A stretch of DNA of 64,000 nt from Gammaproteobacteria bacterium (GTDB taxonomy: Bacteria > Pseudomonadota > Gammaproteobacteria > Acidithiobacillales > Acidithiobacillaceae): assembly GCA_023381645.1 (NCBI GenBank), contig JAMCRJ010000060.1, positions 1 through 64,000 of the forward strand. Direction: 5' to 3'. Both the position numbers and the translations under genes were made by a program. The stretch's first letter is position 1; each line of letters starts with the position of its first letter. Of the stretch, positions 9,042-16,881 are shown piece after piece. Below the pieces are notes generated by a model. The model ran no database searches and was not told where the DNA came from. It saw only the letters and a program-made list of their open reading frames with translations.

Positions 9042-12000
9042 ATGCATTTCACCGAACCCTTTATCCGCCGCCCCATCCTCGCCATTTCCCTGAGCCTGGT
9101 GCTGTTTTTCTTCGGGCTGCGCTCCCTCGGCCTGATGCCCATCACCGAGTATCCGCCCACCAACAGCTCCATGATTACAGTGACCACCCACTACTTCGGG
9201 GCGACCCCAAAGACCGTCAACGCTTTTATTACGGCGCCGCTGGAAAAAGCCGTCGGCCAAGCCCCCGGCATCAACTACATGACGGCGGTGAGTGAAGATG
9301 GCATTTCCATCCTTACCCTCTATATGCGCATGGGCGAAGATCCCAACGCGGCCTTGTCCCAGGTGCAGAGTAAGGTCAATACGGTCCTCAATCAGCTCCC
9401 TCAGGGGGTGATGCAGCCCGTGGTGCAGGAAATGTCCGGTTCCGGTGCCTACCTGATGTTGCTGAGCTACCATGGTAAAGGCTTCAATCAGCAGCAGATC
9501 ACTGACTACCTGACCCGGGTGGTGCAACCCGCCATCCAGTCCGTGCCGGGGGTGGGCCTGACGTCCATCCTGCCGCCGGGCACCGGCCCCAACGGTAATA
9601 CCTACGCCATGCGCGTCTGGCTGAATCCCCAGGAAATGGCCGTGCTGGGCATTACCCCCGCGCAGGTCAGTGCTGCCCTGAAGCAGAATGATTTCGTCGC
9701 GGCGGTTGGGCGTCTGCGCGGTCAGTACACGGCGGTCTCTCTGAGTGCCAACACCGCCTTGCACAGCGCCGCAGAGTTCCGCAATCTGGTGGTGGCGACG
9801 GTACATGGGGTGCCGATTCGTCTGGGACAGGTGGCCAAAGTCTCCCTGGGTGCCCAGACCTATGACTCATCCGTGATGGTGGACGGTCAGCCCGCGGTCA
9901 ATATCGGTATTCAGCAGGCCCCCGGCAGTAACGCCCTGAAAGTGTCTCAGGGTATTCAAAAAGTCATGGCCCAGTTGGACTCGACCATGCCGCCGGGCAT
10001 GAAGGGTTACACCATTTACAATGGCGCGCAGTTCGTCAAAAGCTCCCTGCAGGAAGTGGAGGTCAATATCGCCTTGGCCTTGCTGGTGGTGATCCTGGTG
10101 ATCTACTTCTTCATGGGCTCGTGGCGGGCGCTGATCGTGCCGGTGCTCGCCATCCCGGTGGCGATGGTGGGGGCGATCACCATCCTCCATGCGCTCGGCT
10201 ATACCCTCAATCTGCTCACCCTGCTGGCCATGGTGCTGGCCATCGGGCTGGTGGTGGATGACGCCATTATCGTCGTCGAAAACGTCCACCGGCATATCGA
10301 AAACGGTGCCACGCCTTTGCACGCCGCCTTGGCCAGCGCCCGTGAACTGGCCAGCCCCATCCTGGTCATGGCGACGACGCTGGTGGCGGTTTTTGCGCCC
10401 ATGGCTTTCATCGGCGGGCTGGTGGGGCATTTGTTCAGCGAATTCGCCTTTACCATTGTCGCCATGGTGCTGCTGTCCATGGTGGCCGCCCTGACCCTCG
10501 CCCCCATGCTCGCCTCGCGGGTCCTGAAGGCCGGGCACGAAGGCCGGATGGCGCATCTGGTGGATCATGTTTTCGGACGACTCAAGGGGCTGTATGGTCG
10601 CACCTTGTTTCAGAGCCTGCGGGTCTGGCCGGCGACGGTGACGCTGGCGCTGATCCTCACCGTCGGCATTTATTTCCTCTTCTCCATCAGTCAGAGCGAG
10701 CTGGCCCCGCCGGCCAATCAGGGCATCGTCTATGTCAATGGCGTCGCCCAGCCGACCGCGACCCTGGAGTACATGAATGCCTACGATAGTTACCTGACCA
10801 AGACGGTTTTCAATAAAGTCGGCAGCCGCAGCCACAGCTTCGCGGTCAATGGGGTGGGTATCGGCGGCATGTTGCTCAACAACGAGGTGATGGCGGGGGT
10901 GGTGCTCAAACCCGAGCGCGGCGATGTCACCACGCAGCAGGTCAAGGAGAAGGTGCAGAAACTGGCCGAGCAGGTGCCGGGCATGAAGCTCTCCGCCTTC
11001 GGCCTGCCGCCCTTGCCGGGTGCGGCGGTGGGGCTGCCGGTGCAGTTTGTGATCACCAGTACCGGTGGCGGCTATCATCCACTGGATGCGGTCTCCGGCA
11101 AGCTGGTGCAGGAGGCCAGGGCCAGTGGCCTGTTCTCCTTCGTCTGCAAAAATCTGAAGTACAACAATCAGATCCAGGAAATTCATATCAATCGCCAGAT
11201 GGCGGCCTCCTTCGGCCTGAGCATGGCGGATATCGGGCAGAATCTGGAAACCCTGCTGGGCGGCAACTATGTCAATTACTTCGACATGGACGGCCTCAGC
11301 TACCGCGTCGTGCCCCAGGTGCCGCCCGCGCTGCGCGCCAATCCGGATTTCCTGAAGGCCTACACCATCAAGACGCCATCCGGCGCGCAGGTGCCACTGT
11401 CCACCCTTGTCTCCCTGCAGTCGCGACCGGCACCCACCTTCCTGCCGCAGTTCCAGCAGTTGCCCGCGGTCTTCATTCAGGCCAATCCGGCACCAGGGGT
11501 GTCTTTGGGTCAAGCCCTGCAATTCCTGCGGGATCATGCCCAGAAAATCCTGCCCGCCGGAGATCAGATCCACTATGCCGGTGTCTCTCGTCAATACATG
11601 CATCAGGGCAGTGCGCTGGTGGTCACCTTCGGTTTTGCGCTGTTGATGGTCCTGCTGCTGCTGGCGGCGCAGTTCAACAGCTTTCGCGACGCCCTGGTGG
11701 TGCTCACCGCGGTGCCCGTCGCGCTCTTCGGCGCCCTGCTGCCCATTGCGCTGGGTGCCTCCAGCGTCAATATTTATTCAGAAGTGGGTATGGTGATGCT
11801 CATCGGCCTGATCGCCAAACAGGGCATTCTTATCGTGCAATTTGCCCGTGTCATGCAGGCGGAAAAGCATTTCGACCGACGTCATGCGGTGGTGGAAGCG
11901 GCAACCCTGCGCCTACGCCCCATCCTCATGACGGTGGCGGCGATGATTGCCGGCGCCGTACCCCTGCTCTTCGCCAGTGGCGGTAATGCCGACGCGCGGT

Positions 12001-12128
12001 TCTCCATGGGACTGGTCATTGTCAGCGGTCTGAGCTTCGGGTCGCTGGTTTCGCTCTTTGTGATCCCGGCGTTTTATGTGTGGTTCGGGCAGGTGGTGCG
12101 GAAGCCGGAGAGGGATTTAGCGGGGTAG
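9042..12128 (+). CDS. RND multidrug efflux pump, HAE1/AcrB type
   Basis: Proton-driven inner-membrane pump of 1,028 residues, full length for the hydrophobe/amphiphile exporter subfamily. It opens with FTEPFIRRPILAISLSLVLF, the family-typical first helix. It contains GLVVDDAIIVVENV with the paired aspartates of the proton relay in helix 4, followed by the second half ending PILMTVAAMIAGAVPLLFASG. Two large periplasmic loops follow helices 1 and 7. It is the last gene of the OMF-MFP-RND operon and is followed by an intrinsic terminator at 12,162. The substrate-binding pocket cannot be read without modelling. Neighbouring two-component genes are likely regulators. Confidence 0.95.
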   Translation: MHFTEPFIRRPILAISLSLVLFFFGLRSLGLMPITEYPPTNSSMITVTTHYFGATPKTVNAFITAPLEKAVGQAPGINYMTAVSEDGISILTLYMRMGEDPNAALSQVQSKVNTVLNQLPQGVMQPVVQEMSGSGAYLMLLSYHGKGFNQQQITDYLTRVVQPAIQSVPGVGLTSILPPGTGPNGNTYAMRVWLNPQEMAVLGITPAQVSAALKQNDFVAAVGRLRGQYTAVSLSANTALHSAAEFRNLVVATVHGVPIRLGQVAKVSLGAQTYDSSVMVDGQPAVNIGIQQAPGSNALKVSQGIQKVMAQLDSTMPPGMKGYTIYNGAQFVKSSLQEVEVNIALALLVVILVIYFFMGSWRALIVPVLAIPVAMVGAITILHALGYTLNLLTLLAMVLAIGLVVDDAIIVVENVHRHIENGATPLHAALASARELASPILVMATTLVAVFAPMAFIGGLVGHLFSEFAFTIVAMVLLSMVAALTLAPMLASRVLKAGHEGRMAHLVDHVFGRLKGLYGRTLFQSLRVWPATVTLALILTVGIYFLFSISQSELAPPANQGIVYVNGVAQPTATLEYMNAYDSYLTKTVFNKVGSRSHSFAVNGVGIGGMLLNNEVMAGVVLKPERGDVTTQQVKEKVQKLAEQVPGMKLSAFGLPPLPGAAVGLPVQFVITSTGGGYHPLDAVSGKLVQEARASGLFSFVCKNLKYNNQIQEIHINRQMAASFGLSMADIGQNLETLLGGNYVNYFDMDGLSYRVVPQVPPALRANPDFLKAYTIKTPSGAQVPLSTLVSLQSRPAPTFLPQFQQLPAVFIQANPAPGVSLGQALQFLRDHAQKILPAGDQIHYAGVSRQYMHQGSALVVTFGFALLMVLLLLAAQFNSFRDALVVLTAVPVALFGALLPIALGASSVNIYSEVGMVMLIGLIAKQGILIVQFARVMQAEKHFDRRHAVVEAATLRLRPILMTVAAMIAGAVPLLFASGGNADARFSMGLVIVSGLSFGSLVSLFVIPAFYVWFGQVVRKPERDLAG

Positions 12129-12161
12129 TTTTGATATGCGGTGCGCTGATTGTGGTGATGG

Positions 12162-12184
12162 ACGCCTTTCGGGGCGTTTTTTCG
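12162..12184 (+). terminator. intrinsic terminator of the RND operon
   Basis: A short GC stem ACGCC / GGCGT around a TTTCGG loop is followed by six T residues, 34 bp after the RND stop codon. Position and orientation fit rho-independent termination, and it isolates the chromosome operon from the cassette array that begins about 250 bp later. Confidence 0.75.
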
Positions 12185-12434
12185 TTGGGGGTAGGGAATC
12201 ATGGGGTGGATTGAGTAGGATCATGAATTGGTGTAGGTTTGTGGACAAGAATAGGTGGTGATCTGCATTGCTGTGCGGACGCGTTTGCGTGTGGCGTTCA
12301 TCCGGAAAAATTTAGGCTGCTATAAATGTTGCAGGAGGGTGTTGGGTGCTTGATTTTCTGGGTGGGGGGTGGGGATGGAAAAATTTAGGCGACATGGGTG
12401 GGACTGTGCAGTCGTTTTCTAAATTACGTTAGGA
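12185..12434 (+). other. attI-like junction at the start of the cassette array
   Basis: No gene lies here. The last 30 bp read GTGCAGTCGTTTTCTAAATT then ACGTTAGGA, closely resembling the core of the class 1 attI site (GGGCAGTCG, A-rich box, GTTAGGC), with the recombination core GTTAGGA at 12,428-12,434. Two exact 14-bp direct repeats GGAAAAATTTAGGC lie at 12,304-12,317 and 12,377-12,390, in the relative position of the DR1/DR2 integrase-binding repeats of attI sites. A weak promoter-like pair (TTCATC 12,297; TATAAA 12,321, 18-bp spacer) points into the array and could act as a Pc-type promoter. No integrase gene is present on either strand, so the call rests on similarity alone. Confidence 0.55.
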
Positions 12435-12439
12435 ACCGC

Positions 12440-12808
12440 ATGCACGCCAAGGAGCCGGTCGAAAAGCTGTTGGAAACCCTTGAGCGCCAATTATTGGCGC
12501 CGCAGGTTCGCAAGTCGAGGCTTGTATCCGAGCTATTGGCAGAGGAGTTTGTCGAGTTCGGCAGCTCTGGCAGGCAGTTCAACAAGGCGCAAATCGTGGC
12601 TGCTCTGCAGGTCGAGACATCGGTCGAGGTTACTGCGTCGGAGTTCAAGGTTCAGTTGCTCTCGTCGCAGGTCGCGCTGATCACGTATCGAGCACACCGT
12701 CACAGTGCGCCGTCAACCCATACACTTCGCAGTTCGATCTGGCAACAAAGGGAGGGGCAGTGGCAGATGGTCTTTCATCAAGGCACTCTTGCAGCCGTTT
12801 ATACGTGA
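12440..12808 (+). CDS. cassette 1: NTF2-like protein (DUF4440-like)
   Basis: Small cytoplasmic protein of 122 residues. The ATG at 12,440 is the first after the recombination core at 12,428, so it was chosen over an upstream in-frame Met that would lie inside the attI-like site. The pattern of an N-terminal helix (VEKLLETLERQLL), LLAEEFVEFGSSGR, then beta strands ending SSIWQQREGQWQMVFHQGT is typical of the DUF4440/SnoaL cone fold, where the pocket binds a small ligand or has been recruited for catalysis. The gene is followed directly by attC at 12,816. Function unknown; many integron cassettes encode single-domain proteins of this fold. Confidence 0.6.
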   Translation: MHAKEPVEKLLETLERQLLAPQVRKSRLVSELLAEEFVEFGSSGRQFNKAQIVAALQVETSVEVTASEFKVQLLSSQVALITYRAHRHSAPSTHTLRSSIWQQREGQWQMVFHQGTLAAVYT

Positions 12809-12815
12809 GGGCATA

Positions 12816-12884
12816 TCCTAACCCATCAGTCGAGAGGGACGCTTCGCGGCGAAGCCGCTCGCGCCCCTCACTTTTACGTTGGGC
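12816..12884 (+). repeat. attC site 1
   Basis: Cassette recombination site: R'' TCCTAAC (12,816-12,822), imperfect inverted central arms around GGCGAAGCCG, R' GTTGGGC (12,878-12,884). It closes the NTF2-like cassette and opens the LysE cassette. Confidence 0.85.
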
Positions 12885-12902
12885 CTATTCAAGGTTGCCG
12901 CA

Positions 12903-13547
12903 ATGACTGATCTCTTTCCGCCTTGGCCGCTGTTCTCGGCATTCCTTCTTGCGAGCTTTGTCCTCGCCGTCACGCCCGGGCCTGGCGTGCTCTACATCGT
13001 TACACGCAGCCTTGTTCAAGGGCGCCAGTCCGGGTTGGTGTCGGTGGCCGGTGTCGCGCTCGGCAACCTCGGCAACGCGCTTGCTGCTTCGGTTGGTCTT
13101 GCCGCTTTGTTCGCGGTTTCGTCACTTGCTTTCTCCGTAGTCAAGTATGCCGGCGCGCTCTACCTTGTGTACCTCGGCGCGCAAATGCTCCGTTCCTCCC
13201 CCGTCGAGATTTCAGCCGACGTTCCCGTCGCTGCGCCACTTAAGCGCGTCTTCCGTGACGGTTTCGTCGTTGCTCTGCTCAACCCCAAGACTACGGTTTT
13301 CTTTGCTGCTTTTCTGCCGCAGTTCCTGAGCCCCAATGCGCCGCCCATGTTTCAGAGCATGGCGCTTGGTTTTCTCTTCGTGGCAATCGCCGCAGTAACC
13401 GACAGCGCCTACGCTTTGGCCGCGGGTGCGGTCGCGCCAGCGTTACGCGGCAGCGTTGCTCGCCACATTGGTCGGCGTCTTGGTGGCAGTGTGTTCATCG
13501 GTCTTGGTGTCTTCACTGCGCTCGCGGGGTCGCGCGGTGGCAAATAG
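12903..13547 (+). CDS. cassette 2: LysE/RhtB-family amino-acid exporter
   Basis: Six-helix inner-membrane exporter of 214 residues from the LysE superfamily, which effluxes amino acids or related metabolites. The motif FVLAVTPGPGVLYIVTRSL near the N-terminus (the conserved TPGP loop) and the NPKT motif in ALLNPKTTVFFAAFLPQF are both present. The ATG at 12,903 lies 25 bp after the attC core and gives the usual family start. The stop codon TAG abuts R'' of the next attC, the tight packing normal for cassettes. Substrate not predictable; homoserine/threonine export is the commonest role. Confidence 0.85.
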   Translation: MTDLFPPWPLFSAFLLASFVLAVTPGPGVLYIVTRSLVQGRQSGLVSVAGVALGNLGNALAASVGLAALFAVSSLAFSVVKYAGALYLVYLGAQMLRSSPVEISADVPVAAPLKRVFRDGFVVALLNPKTTVFFAAFLPQFLSPNAPPMFQSMALGFLFVAIAAVTDSAYALAAGAVAPALRGSVARHIGRRLGGSVFIGLGVFTALAGSRGGK

Positions 13548-13634
13548 GCCCAACCCGGCGCTCAACCTCGCTCCCTTCGGTCGCTGGACGCTGCGCGATA
13601 AAGCCGCGCAGCGCCGGTTAGCTCTACGTTCGCG
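13548..13634 (+). repeat. attC site 2
   Basis: R'' GCCCAAC (13,548-13,554), central hairpin GCTGCGCGATAAAGCCGCGCAGC, R' in the variant form GTTCGCG (13,628-13,634). The R' variant arises because the next element starts with TTCGCG. Confidence 0.8.
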
Positions 13635-13811
13635 GGCGCTGTGCGCCCGCGAACGGGGCGCGAGTGTCGAACATCGGGGCGTTGGGCGCACAGCGCCCGC
13701 GAACCCCTCGTTCGAGCGGACACCGCTACGCGGCTTCGCCCGCGTAAGCCTCCGCGCACTTCGTGCCCTCCGGCCTTACGCGGGTGCCGCACAACTCGCG
13801 CCCCGTTAGGG
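13629..13811 (+). repeat. cassette-like element without an ORF, copy 1
   Basis: About 180 bp of DNA with no credible gene. The first 60 bp, read on the minus strand, form a simple attC-like site (GCCCAAC at 13,687-13,681 to GTTCGCG), followed by a canonical direct attC (TCGTTCGAGCGGAC ... CGCACAACTCGCGCC) ending in R' GTTAGGG (13,805-13,811). A 27-bp palindrome with 12-bp arms (13,628-13,654) opens it and its arm recurs inverted at 13,685-13,705. The same element recurs at 15,505 and 25,509. It appears to be a mobile attC pair with no cargo. Confidence 0.7.
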
Positions 13812-13824
13812 GTCAGAAACACAT

Positions 13825-14502
13825 ATGGATACGCGGCGTAGTCAATGGGTCGAGAGGAAAGTAAGCATTGCACGTCAGCTAAATGGCGGAGAGTGCGGTG
13901 CCGACTACGCTGAAGCCGTTATGGTTTTGTCCGCCGCCATTTCTGCTTTAGCAGCGGAGATGTGGCCCGGGATGCAGAAGGACAGAGCGCGCTTTGTCGA
14001 AGTGGTCGTTCAGTATTCTCCGCAGAGTCTTGATGTAACGCGGCTTAGTCTTCCTCTTCTTGTTGGCCGTCTTGCTCAAGATCAATCCAAGAATGAGGAA
14101 GCCGTCCTCAAAGAAAAATTCTTGCGCTTTGATCCGTTCCGCGTTCTTACTGGCGATGAAGTTGACCGCCCCGAGAGCGAAGTGCTTTCGTTATGCCCAA
14201 CACTTACGATAAAGTTTCTGCGGCAATTCAGCTATGCAAACCTTCTGTACGAAGAAGTTCGCTCCGCTTATGTGCATCAGTACTCAACGGGAGAACGGGC
14301 GGATTCATGGCCAATGACGTTACAAGCCGATGCCTCGATTAGCTACGTCAACCGGGTAAATGATCCATATCGCCATATTCACTTTCGCTTGGAATGGGTC
14401 GCTCGTGTCGCCATCGAAGTAGCAAAGTCGATCGATCTTGCTTCGCCCTCCTTTCCGTGTTCTGATCCGAATGCATGGTGGATACATGGCACCGCCCCCT
14501 AA
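13825..14502 (+). CDS. cassette 3: hypothetical cassette protein
   Basis: A 225-residue soluble protein with no family I recognise. There is no signal peptide or membrane segment; it is mixed alpha/beta with a helical N-terminal half (LNGGECGADYAEAVMVLSAAISALAAEMWPG is spread over residues 19-50) and aromatic-rich C-terminus. The ATG is 14 bp after the R' core and the stop lies inside R'' of the following attC, so the cassette is intact. The last residues overlap the attC. No neighbouring gene informs its role. Confidence 0.65.
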   Translation: MDTRRSQWVERKVSIARQLNGGECGADYAEAVMVLSAAISALAAEMWPGMQKDRARFVEVVVQYSPQSLDVTRLSLPLLVGRLAQDQSKNEEAVLKEKFLRFDPFRVLTGDEVDRPESEVLSLCPTLTIKFLRQFSYANLLYEEVRSAYVHQYSTGERADSWPMTLQADASISYVNRVNDPYRHIHFRLEWVARVAIEVAKSIDLASPSFPCSDPNAWWIHGTAP

Positions 14503-14560
14503 CCTCACATTCGAGAGGGACTGCGCAAAAGCGCGCAGCCCCTCAATTTGAACGTTGGGC
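14497..14560 (+). repeat. attC site 3
   Basis: R'' CCCTAAC (14,497-14,503), central arms CTGCGCAAAAGCGCGCAG, R' GTTGGGC (14,554-14,560). Confidence 0.85.
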
Positions 14561-14593
14561 ATCACAACCCCAGGCTTCGGCAGAAAGTTTCTC

Positions 14594-14632
14594 TTGACTT
14601 CGAGTACACTCTAACTCCTAACATGGCTGCCG
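14594..14632 (+). promoter_or_regulatory. MerR-type promoter/operator inside cassette 4
   Basis: A -35 box TTGACT (14,594-14,599) and a -10 box TAACAT (14,619-14,624) are separated by 19 bp, the abnormally long spacer that MerR regulators recognise. The spacer holds an imperfect dyad, ACTTCGAGT-AC-ACTCTAACT. The -10 box overlaps the first ATG of the regulator, so transcription would begin at about 14,631, next to an in-frame GTG. Confidence 0.7.
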
Positions 14633-15033
14633 TGACCAACAACGCCATCTCAATCGGAGAGCTTTCCCGCCGTAGTGGGCTTTCCCCGCACACTCTGCGC
14701 TTCTATGAGGCGGAGGGAATCCTAAAGCCAGCGGGGAGGACTGCAAGCGGCCATCGGCAGTATCACGGGGACGATGTTCTTTGGCTTGAGTTCGTCCTCC
14801 GGCTGAAGCTCACCGGAATGCCCCTTGCCGAAATCAAGCAATACGCAGCCCTCCGTTCGCAAGGCGAGAAGACGTTGCAACCGCGGCTAACGATGCTCAA
14901 GCTCCATCGCGAGCATTTGGTCACCAAGCTCGATGAGCTTTCGACATGCGCCAGTGTCCTTGACGACAAAATTCGTACTTATCGAAAGATGCTTGCCAAG
15001 CAACCGGCGCCCACTAAGAAGGCAGCCAAATGA
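14623..15033 (+). CDS. cassette 4: MerR-family transcriptional regulator
   Basis: DNA-binding activator/repressor of about 136 residues. The N-terminal winged helix [20 protein letters not shown] is clear, followed by [19 protein letters not shown] and a C-terminal dimerisation coiled coil. It lacks metal-binding cysteines of the MerR/CueR type (only one Cys, in STCAS), so it is likely of the AdhR/NmlR-like class that senses electrophiles or oxidants. Two starts compete: ATG 14,623, which lies in the -10 box, and GTG 14,632, which would give a leaderless mRNA beginning at or next to the start codon. The stop overlaps the next gene's ATG by 4 bp. Confidence 0.88.
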   Translation: MAAVTNNAISIGELSRRSGLSPHTLRFYEAEGILKPAGRTASGHRQYHGDDVLWLEFVLRLKLTGMPLAEIKQYAALRSQGEKTLQPRLTMLKLHREHLVTKLDELSTCASVLDDKIRTYRKMLAKQPAPTKKAAK

Positions 15034-15437
15034 ACCAGCCCCAGAGTTCTCTTGAGTCATCCCGCTATTCCCGTGGTTGGGAGAAGTTGCGTGAAATCGA
15101 TGGACAGGCAGGCGAACGCGTTATTGCTTTCCTATCCGACATTGCTCCCGACTTCGCAAGGTACCTAATCGAGTTCCCGTTCGGCGATATCTACTCTCGG
15201 CCGCAGCTTGATCTCAAAGCGAGAGAAATCGGCGTTGTCGCAGCGTTGACTGCTCTCGGTAATGCAGCGCCGCAATTGAAAGTGCATATTCATGGCGCAC
15301 TCAATGTCGGCTGCACGCGCGAAGAAGTGGTGGAAATCATTATGCAAATGGCCGTCTACGCGGGCTTTCCCGCCGCTCTCAATGGATTGTTTGCCGCCAA
15401 AGAGGTCTTCGCGGAACGCGATCTCACGGAGACGTAA
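15030..15437 (+). CDS. cassette 4: carboxymuconolactone decarboxylase-family protein
   Basis: Small helical protein of 135 residues from the AhpD/CMD superfamily, which includes gamma-carboxymuconolactone decarboxylases and peroxidase-like proteins. The phrases [19 protein letters not shown] and [19 protein letters not shown] are the family core, with a single Cys in VGCTREEV instead of the CxxC of AhpD, favouring a decarboxylase-like or non-redox role. It starts inside the merR stop (ATGA), so the two are translationally coupled. A regulator plus CMD protein under one MerR-type promoter in a single cassette is a self-contained response unit, probably to a reactive small molecule. Confidence 0.85.
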   Translation: MNQPQSSLESSRYSRGWEKLREIDGQAGERVIAFLSDIAPDFARYLIEFPFGDIYSRPQLDLKAREIGVVAALTALGNAAPQLKVHIHGALNVGCTREEVVEIIMQMAVYAGFPAALNGLFAAKEVFAERDLTET

Positions 15438-15443
15438 TGTGAT

Positions 15444-15510
15444 GCCCAACCCATCATTCCACCGGACCTGCGCGAAAAGCCGCGCAGGCCGGTGAATTCA
15501 GACGTTCGCG
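15444..15510 (+). repeat. attC site 4
   Basis: R'' GCCCAAC (15,444-15,450), strong central stem CCTGCGCG/CGCGCAGG, R' GTTCGCG (15,504-15,510), the same R' variant as attC site 2 because the same element without an ORF follows. Confidence 0.8.
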
Positions 15511-15646
15511 GGCGCTGTGCGCCCGCGAACGGGGCGCGAGTGTCGAACATCGGGGCGTTGGGCGCACAGCGCCCGCGAACCCCTCGTTCGAGCGGACACC
15601 GCTACGCGGCTTCGCCCGCGTAAGCCTCCGCGCACTTCGTGCCCCC
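15505..15646 (+). repeat. cassette-like element without an ORF, copy 2, 3'-truncated
   Basis: Identical or nearly identical to copy 1 from TTCGCGGGCGC through CGCGCACTTCGTGCC, then broken off where the 54-bp inverted-repeat block begins. The terminal half of its direct attC and the R' core are lost. Confidence 0.8.
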
Positions 15647-15700
15647 CACCCTACGCCTGACTCCATTTCAGAGAGGCGACAACTACCCTGACACCGGGGG
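15647..15700 (+). repeat. 54-bp inverted-repeat block, left copy
   Basis: Runs from CACCCTACGCCTGACTCC to ACCCTGACACCGGGGG and is matched in inverted orientation at 33,871-33,924 with one mismatch. It interrupts the element without an ORF on its left. It is probably a solo end of an insertion element; the family is not recognised. Confidence 0.75.
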
Positions 15701-15717
15701 ACATAAGGAGGTCGAAA

Positions 15718-16608
15718 ATGCGGAAGGATATCACCTTTAACAGCAAAGGTCTGCCTTGTCGTGGTTGGCTTTGGGTGCCAGACGATCTGGCAGAGGGCCA
15801 GAAGTCACCAACCATTGTGATGGCGCATGGGTTTTCGGCTGTGAAAGAGATGGGTTTGCCCGATCTTGCCGAGCGATTTGCCGCTGCTGGCTTTGTGACG
15901 CTGGCCTTTGACTATCGGTATTTCGGCGATAGCGAAGGCGAACCGCGCTGCCAGTTGTTCCCGCTCGAGCAGGTGGAGGATGTCCGCAATGCCATCACCT
16001 GGGTATCGGATCAACCAGAGGTTGACCCACAGCGTATTGGCGTCTGGGGGACCTCCTACGGCGGGGGGATTGTCGTATACACAGCGACCTTTGACAGGCG
16101 CATCAAGGCCGTCGTGGCCCAGGTACCGGCGACCGTAAGCGCGGAATTCCGGCGCGCTCTAGACCCCAAGGGATGGGACGTGCGGGACGCGTTCTTTCTG
16201 CGAGACCGTACTGAGCGCTACAGAACCGGAGCAGTCAACTATATGAAGGTCGTGGCGCCTGAGGGCGAGCCATGCGTCTTTCCCGGGAGAGAGAACTATG
16301 AGGGTTACAGGACCTTGGCGGAAACGAGTCCGAACTGGCGCAATCAGGTGACCGTCGAGTCGCTGGAAAAGATACGCGAGTTCGATTCTACCAGGCTGGT
16401 CCACTGGGTCGCACCCACTGCACTGCTGCTGATCCCAGCCGAGAAGGATAGCTTGATACCGGTGGGCGCCGTCAAAGAGACCTACGAAAGGGCGCAGGAG
16501 CCGAAGGCCCTACTGCCACTGCCGATCAAGCACTTCGACATCTACTACGAGCCCTGGTTCTCAAAGGCTGCTGGTGCAGCGATCGACTGGTTTGAGAAGT
16601 ATCTCTGA
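15718..16608 (+). CDS. alpha/beta hydrolase (dienelactone hydrolase-like)
   Basis: Soluble serine hydrolase of 296 residues. Visible features are the oxyanion loop AHGFS (36-40), the nucleophile elbow GTSYGG with Ser113, a helical cap region rich in Arg (residues 150-220), the acid region LIPAEKDSLIP and the His in PIKHFDIYY near residue 273. A strong AAGGAGGT ribosome site precedes the ATG at 15,718. Unlike its neighbours it is not followed by an attC site; it sits between the 54-bp repeat and an IS3-family end, so it seems to have arrived with one of those elements. Substrate unknown; peptidase S15 and X-Pro-like esterases are close in sequence style. Confidence 0.8.
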   Translation: MRKDITFNSKGLPCRGWLWVPDDLAEGQKSPTIVMAHGFSAVKEMGLPDLAERFAAAGFVTLAFDYRYFGDSEGEPRCQLFPLEQVEDVRNAITWVSDQPEVDPQRIGVWGTSYGGGIVVYTATFDRRIKAVVAQVPATVSAEFRRALDPKGWDVRDAFFLRDRTERYRTGAVNYMKVVAPEGEPCVFPGRENYEGYRTLAETSPNWRNQVTVESLEKIREFDSTRLVHWVAPTALLLIPAEKDSLIPVGAVKETYERAQEPKALLPLPIKHFDIYYEPWFSKAAGAAIDWFEKYL

Positions 16609-16652
16609 GAAACACTCGGCCTTGCCAGGGTTTCATTTCGTTATGATTAGAG

Positions 16653-16700
16653 TGAACCGCCCCAGGTTTGGTGGAGGCTCCAACCTTTGAGAGAATGGAG
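16653..16700 (+). mobile_element. IS3-family terminal fragment
   Basis: Begins TGAACCGCCCCAGG, the terminal inverted-repeat type of IS3-family elements, and continues for about 48 bp to GAGAATGGAG, where it is broken by group II intron sequence. No transposase remains. A related end, TGAACCGCCCCGAG, occurs at 22,346. Confidence 0.65.
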
Positions 16701-16858
16701 CGGCGCTGACCATTGCATTACCATTGGCCTTCTTCAAGAATCTGGGAGTGCCGAGCCTTGCGGCCCGGTAAGAATTCAATTCATCGAACCGCCGGATACG
16801 TGATCCGTACGTCCGGTGGTGTGGGAGGGAGGGCCGTGAGGCTTCTTCCTATCCCGAT
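16701..16858 (+). mobile_element. group IIC intron 3' remnant, copy a
   Basis: The last codons of the intron-encoded maturase (PALTIALPLAFFKNLGV) plus domains V-VI and the 3' end CCTATCCCGAT. It matches copies b and c closely. The 3' splice junction is followed by TAGCC, the remaining half of an attC R' core. All upstream intron sequence is gone, replaced by the IS3 fragment. Confidence 0.85.
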
Positions 16859-16881
16859 TAGCCCCCACAAGGAGACACGGC

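Noticed and set aside
9867..11603. Minus-strand frame of 578 codons inside the RND gene
   Set aside because: Antisense shadow of a well-recognised pump with His/Gly/Gln-rich composition and no domain.
12129..12439. Integron integrase gene at the left end of the array
   Set aside because: No frame of more than about 100 codons exists here on either strand and no tyrosine recombinase motif is visible.
13426..13873. Genes within the attC-rich stretch
   Set aside because: Frames there are Arg/Ala/Pro-rich by-products of palindromic GC-rich DNA with no ribosome site.
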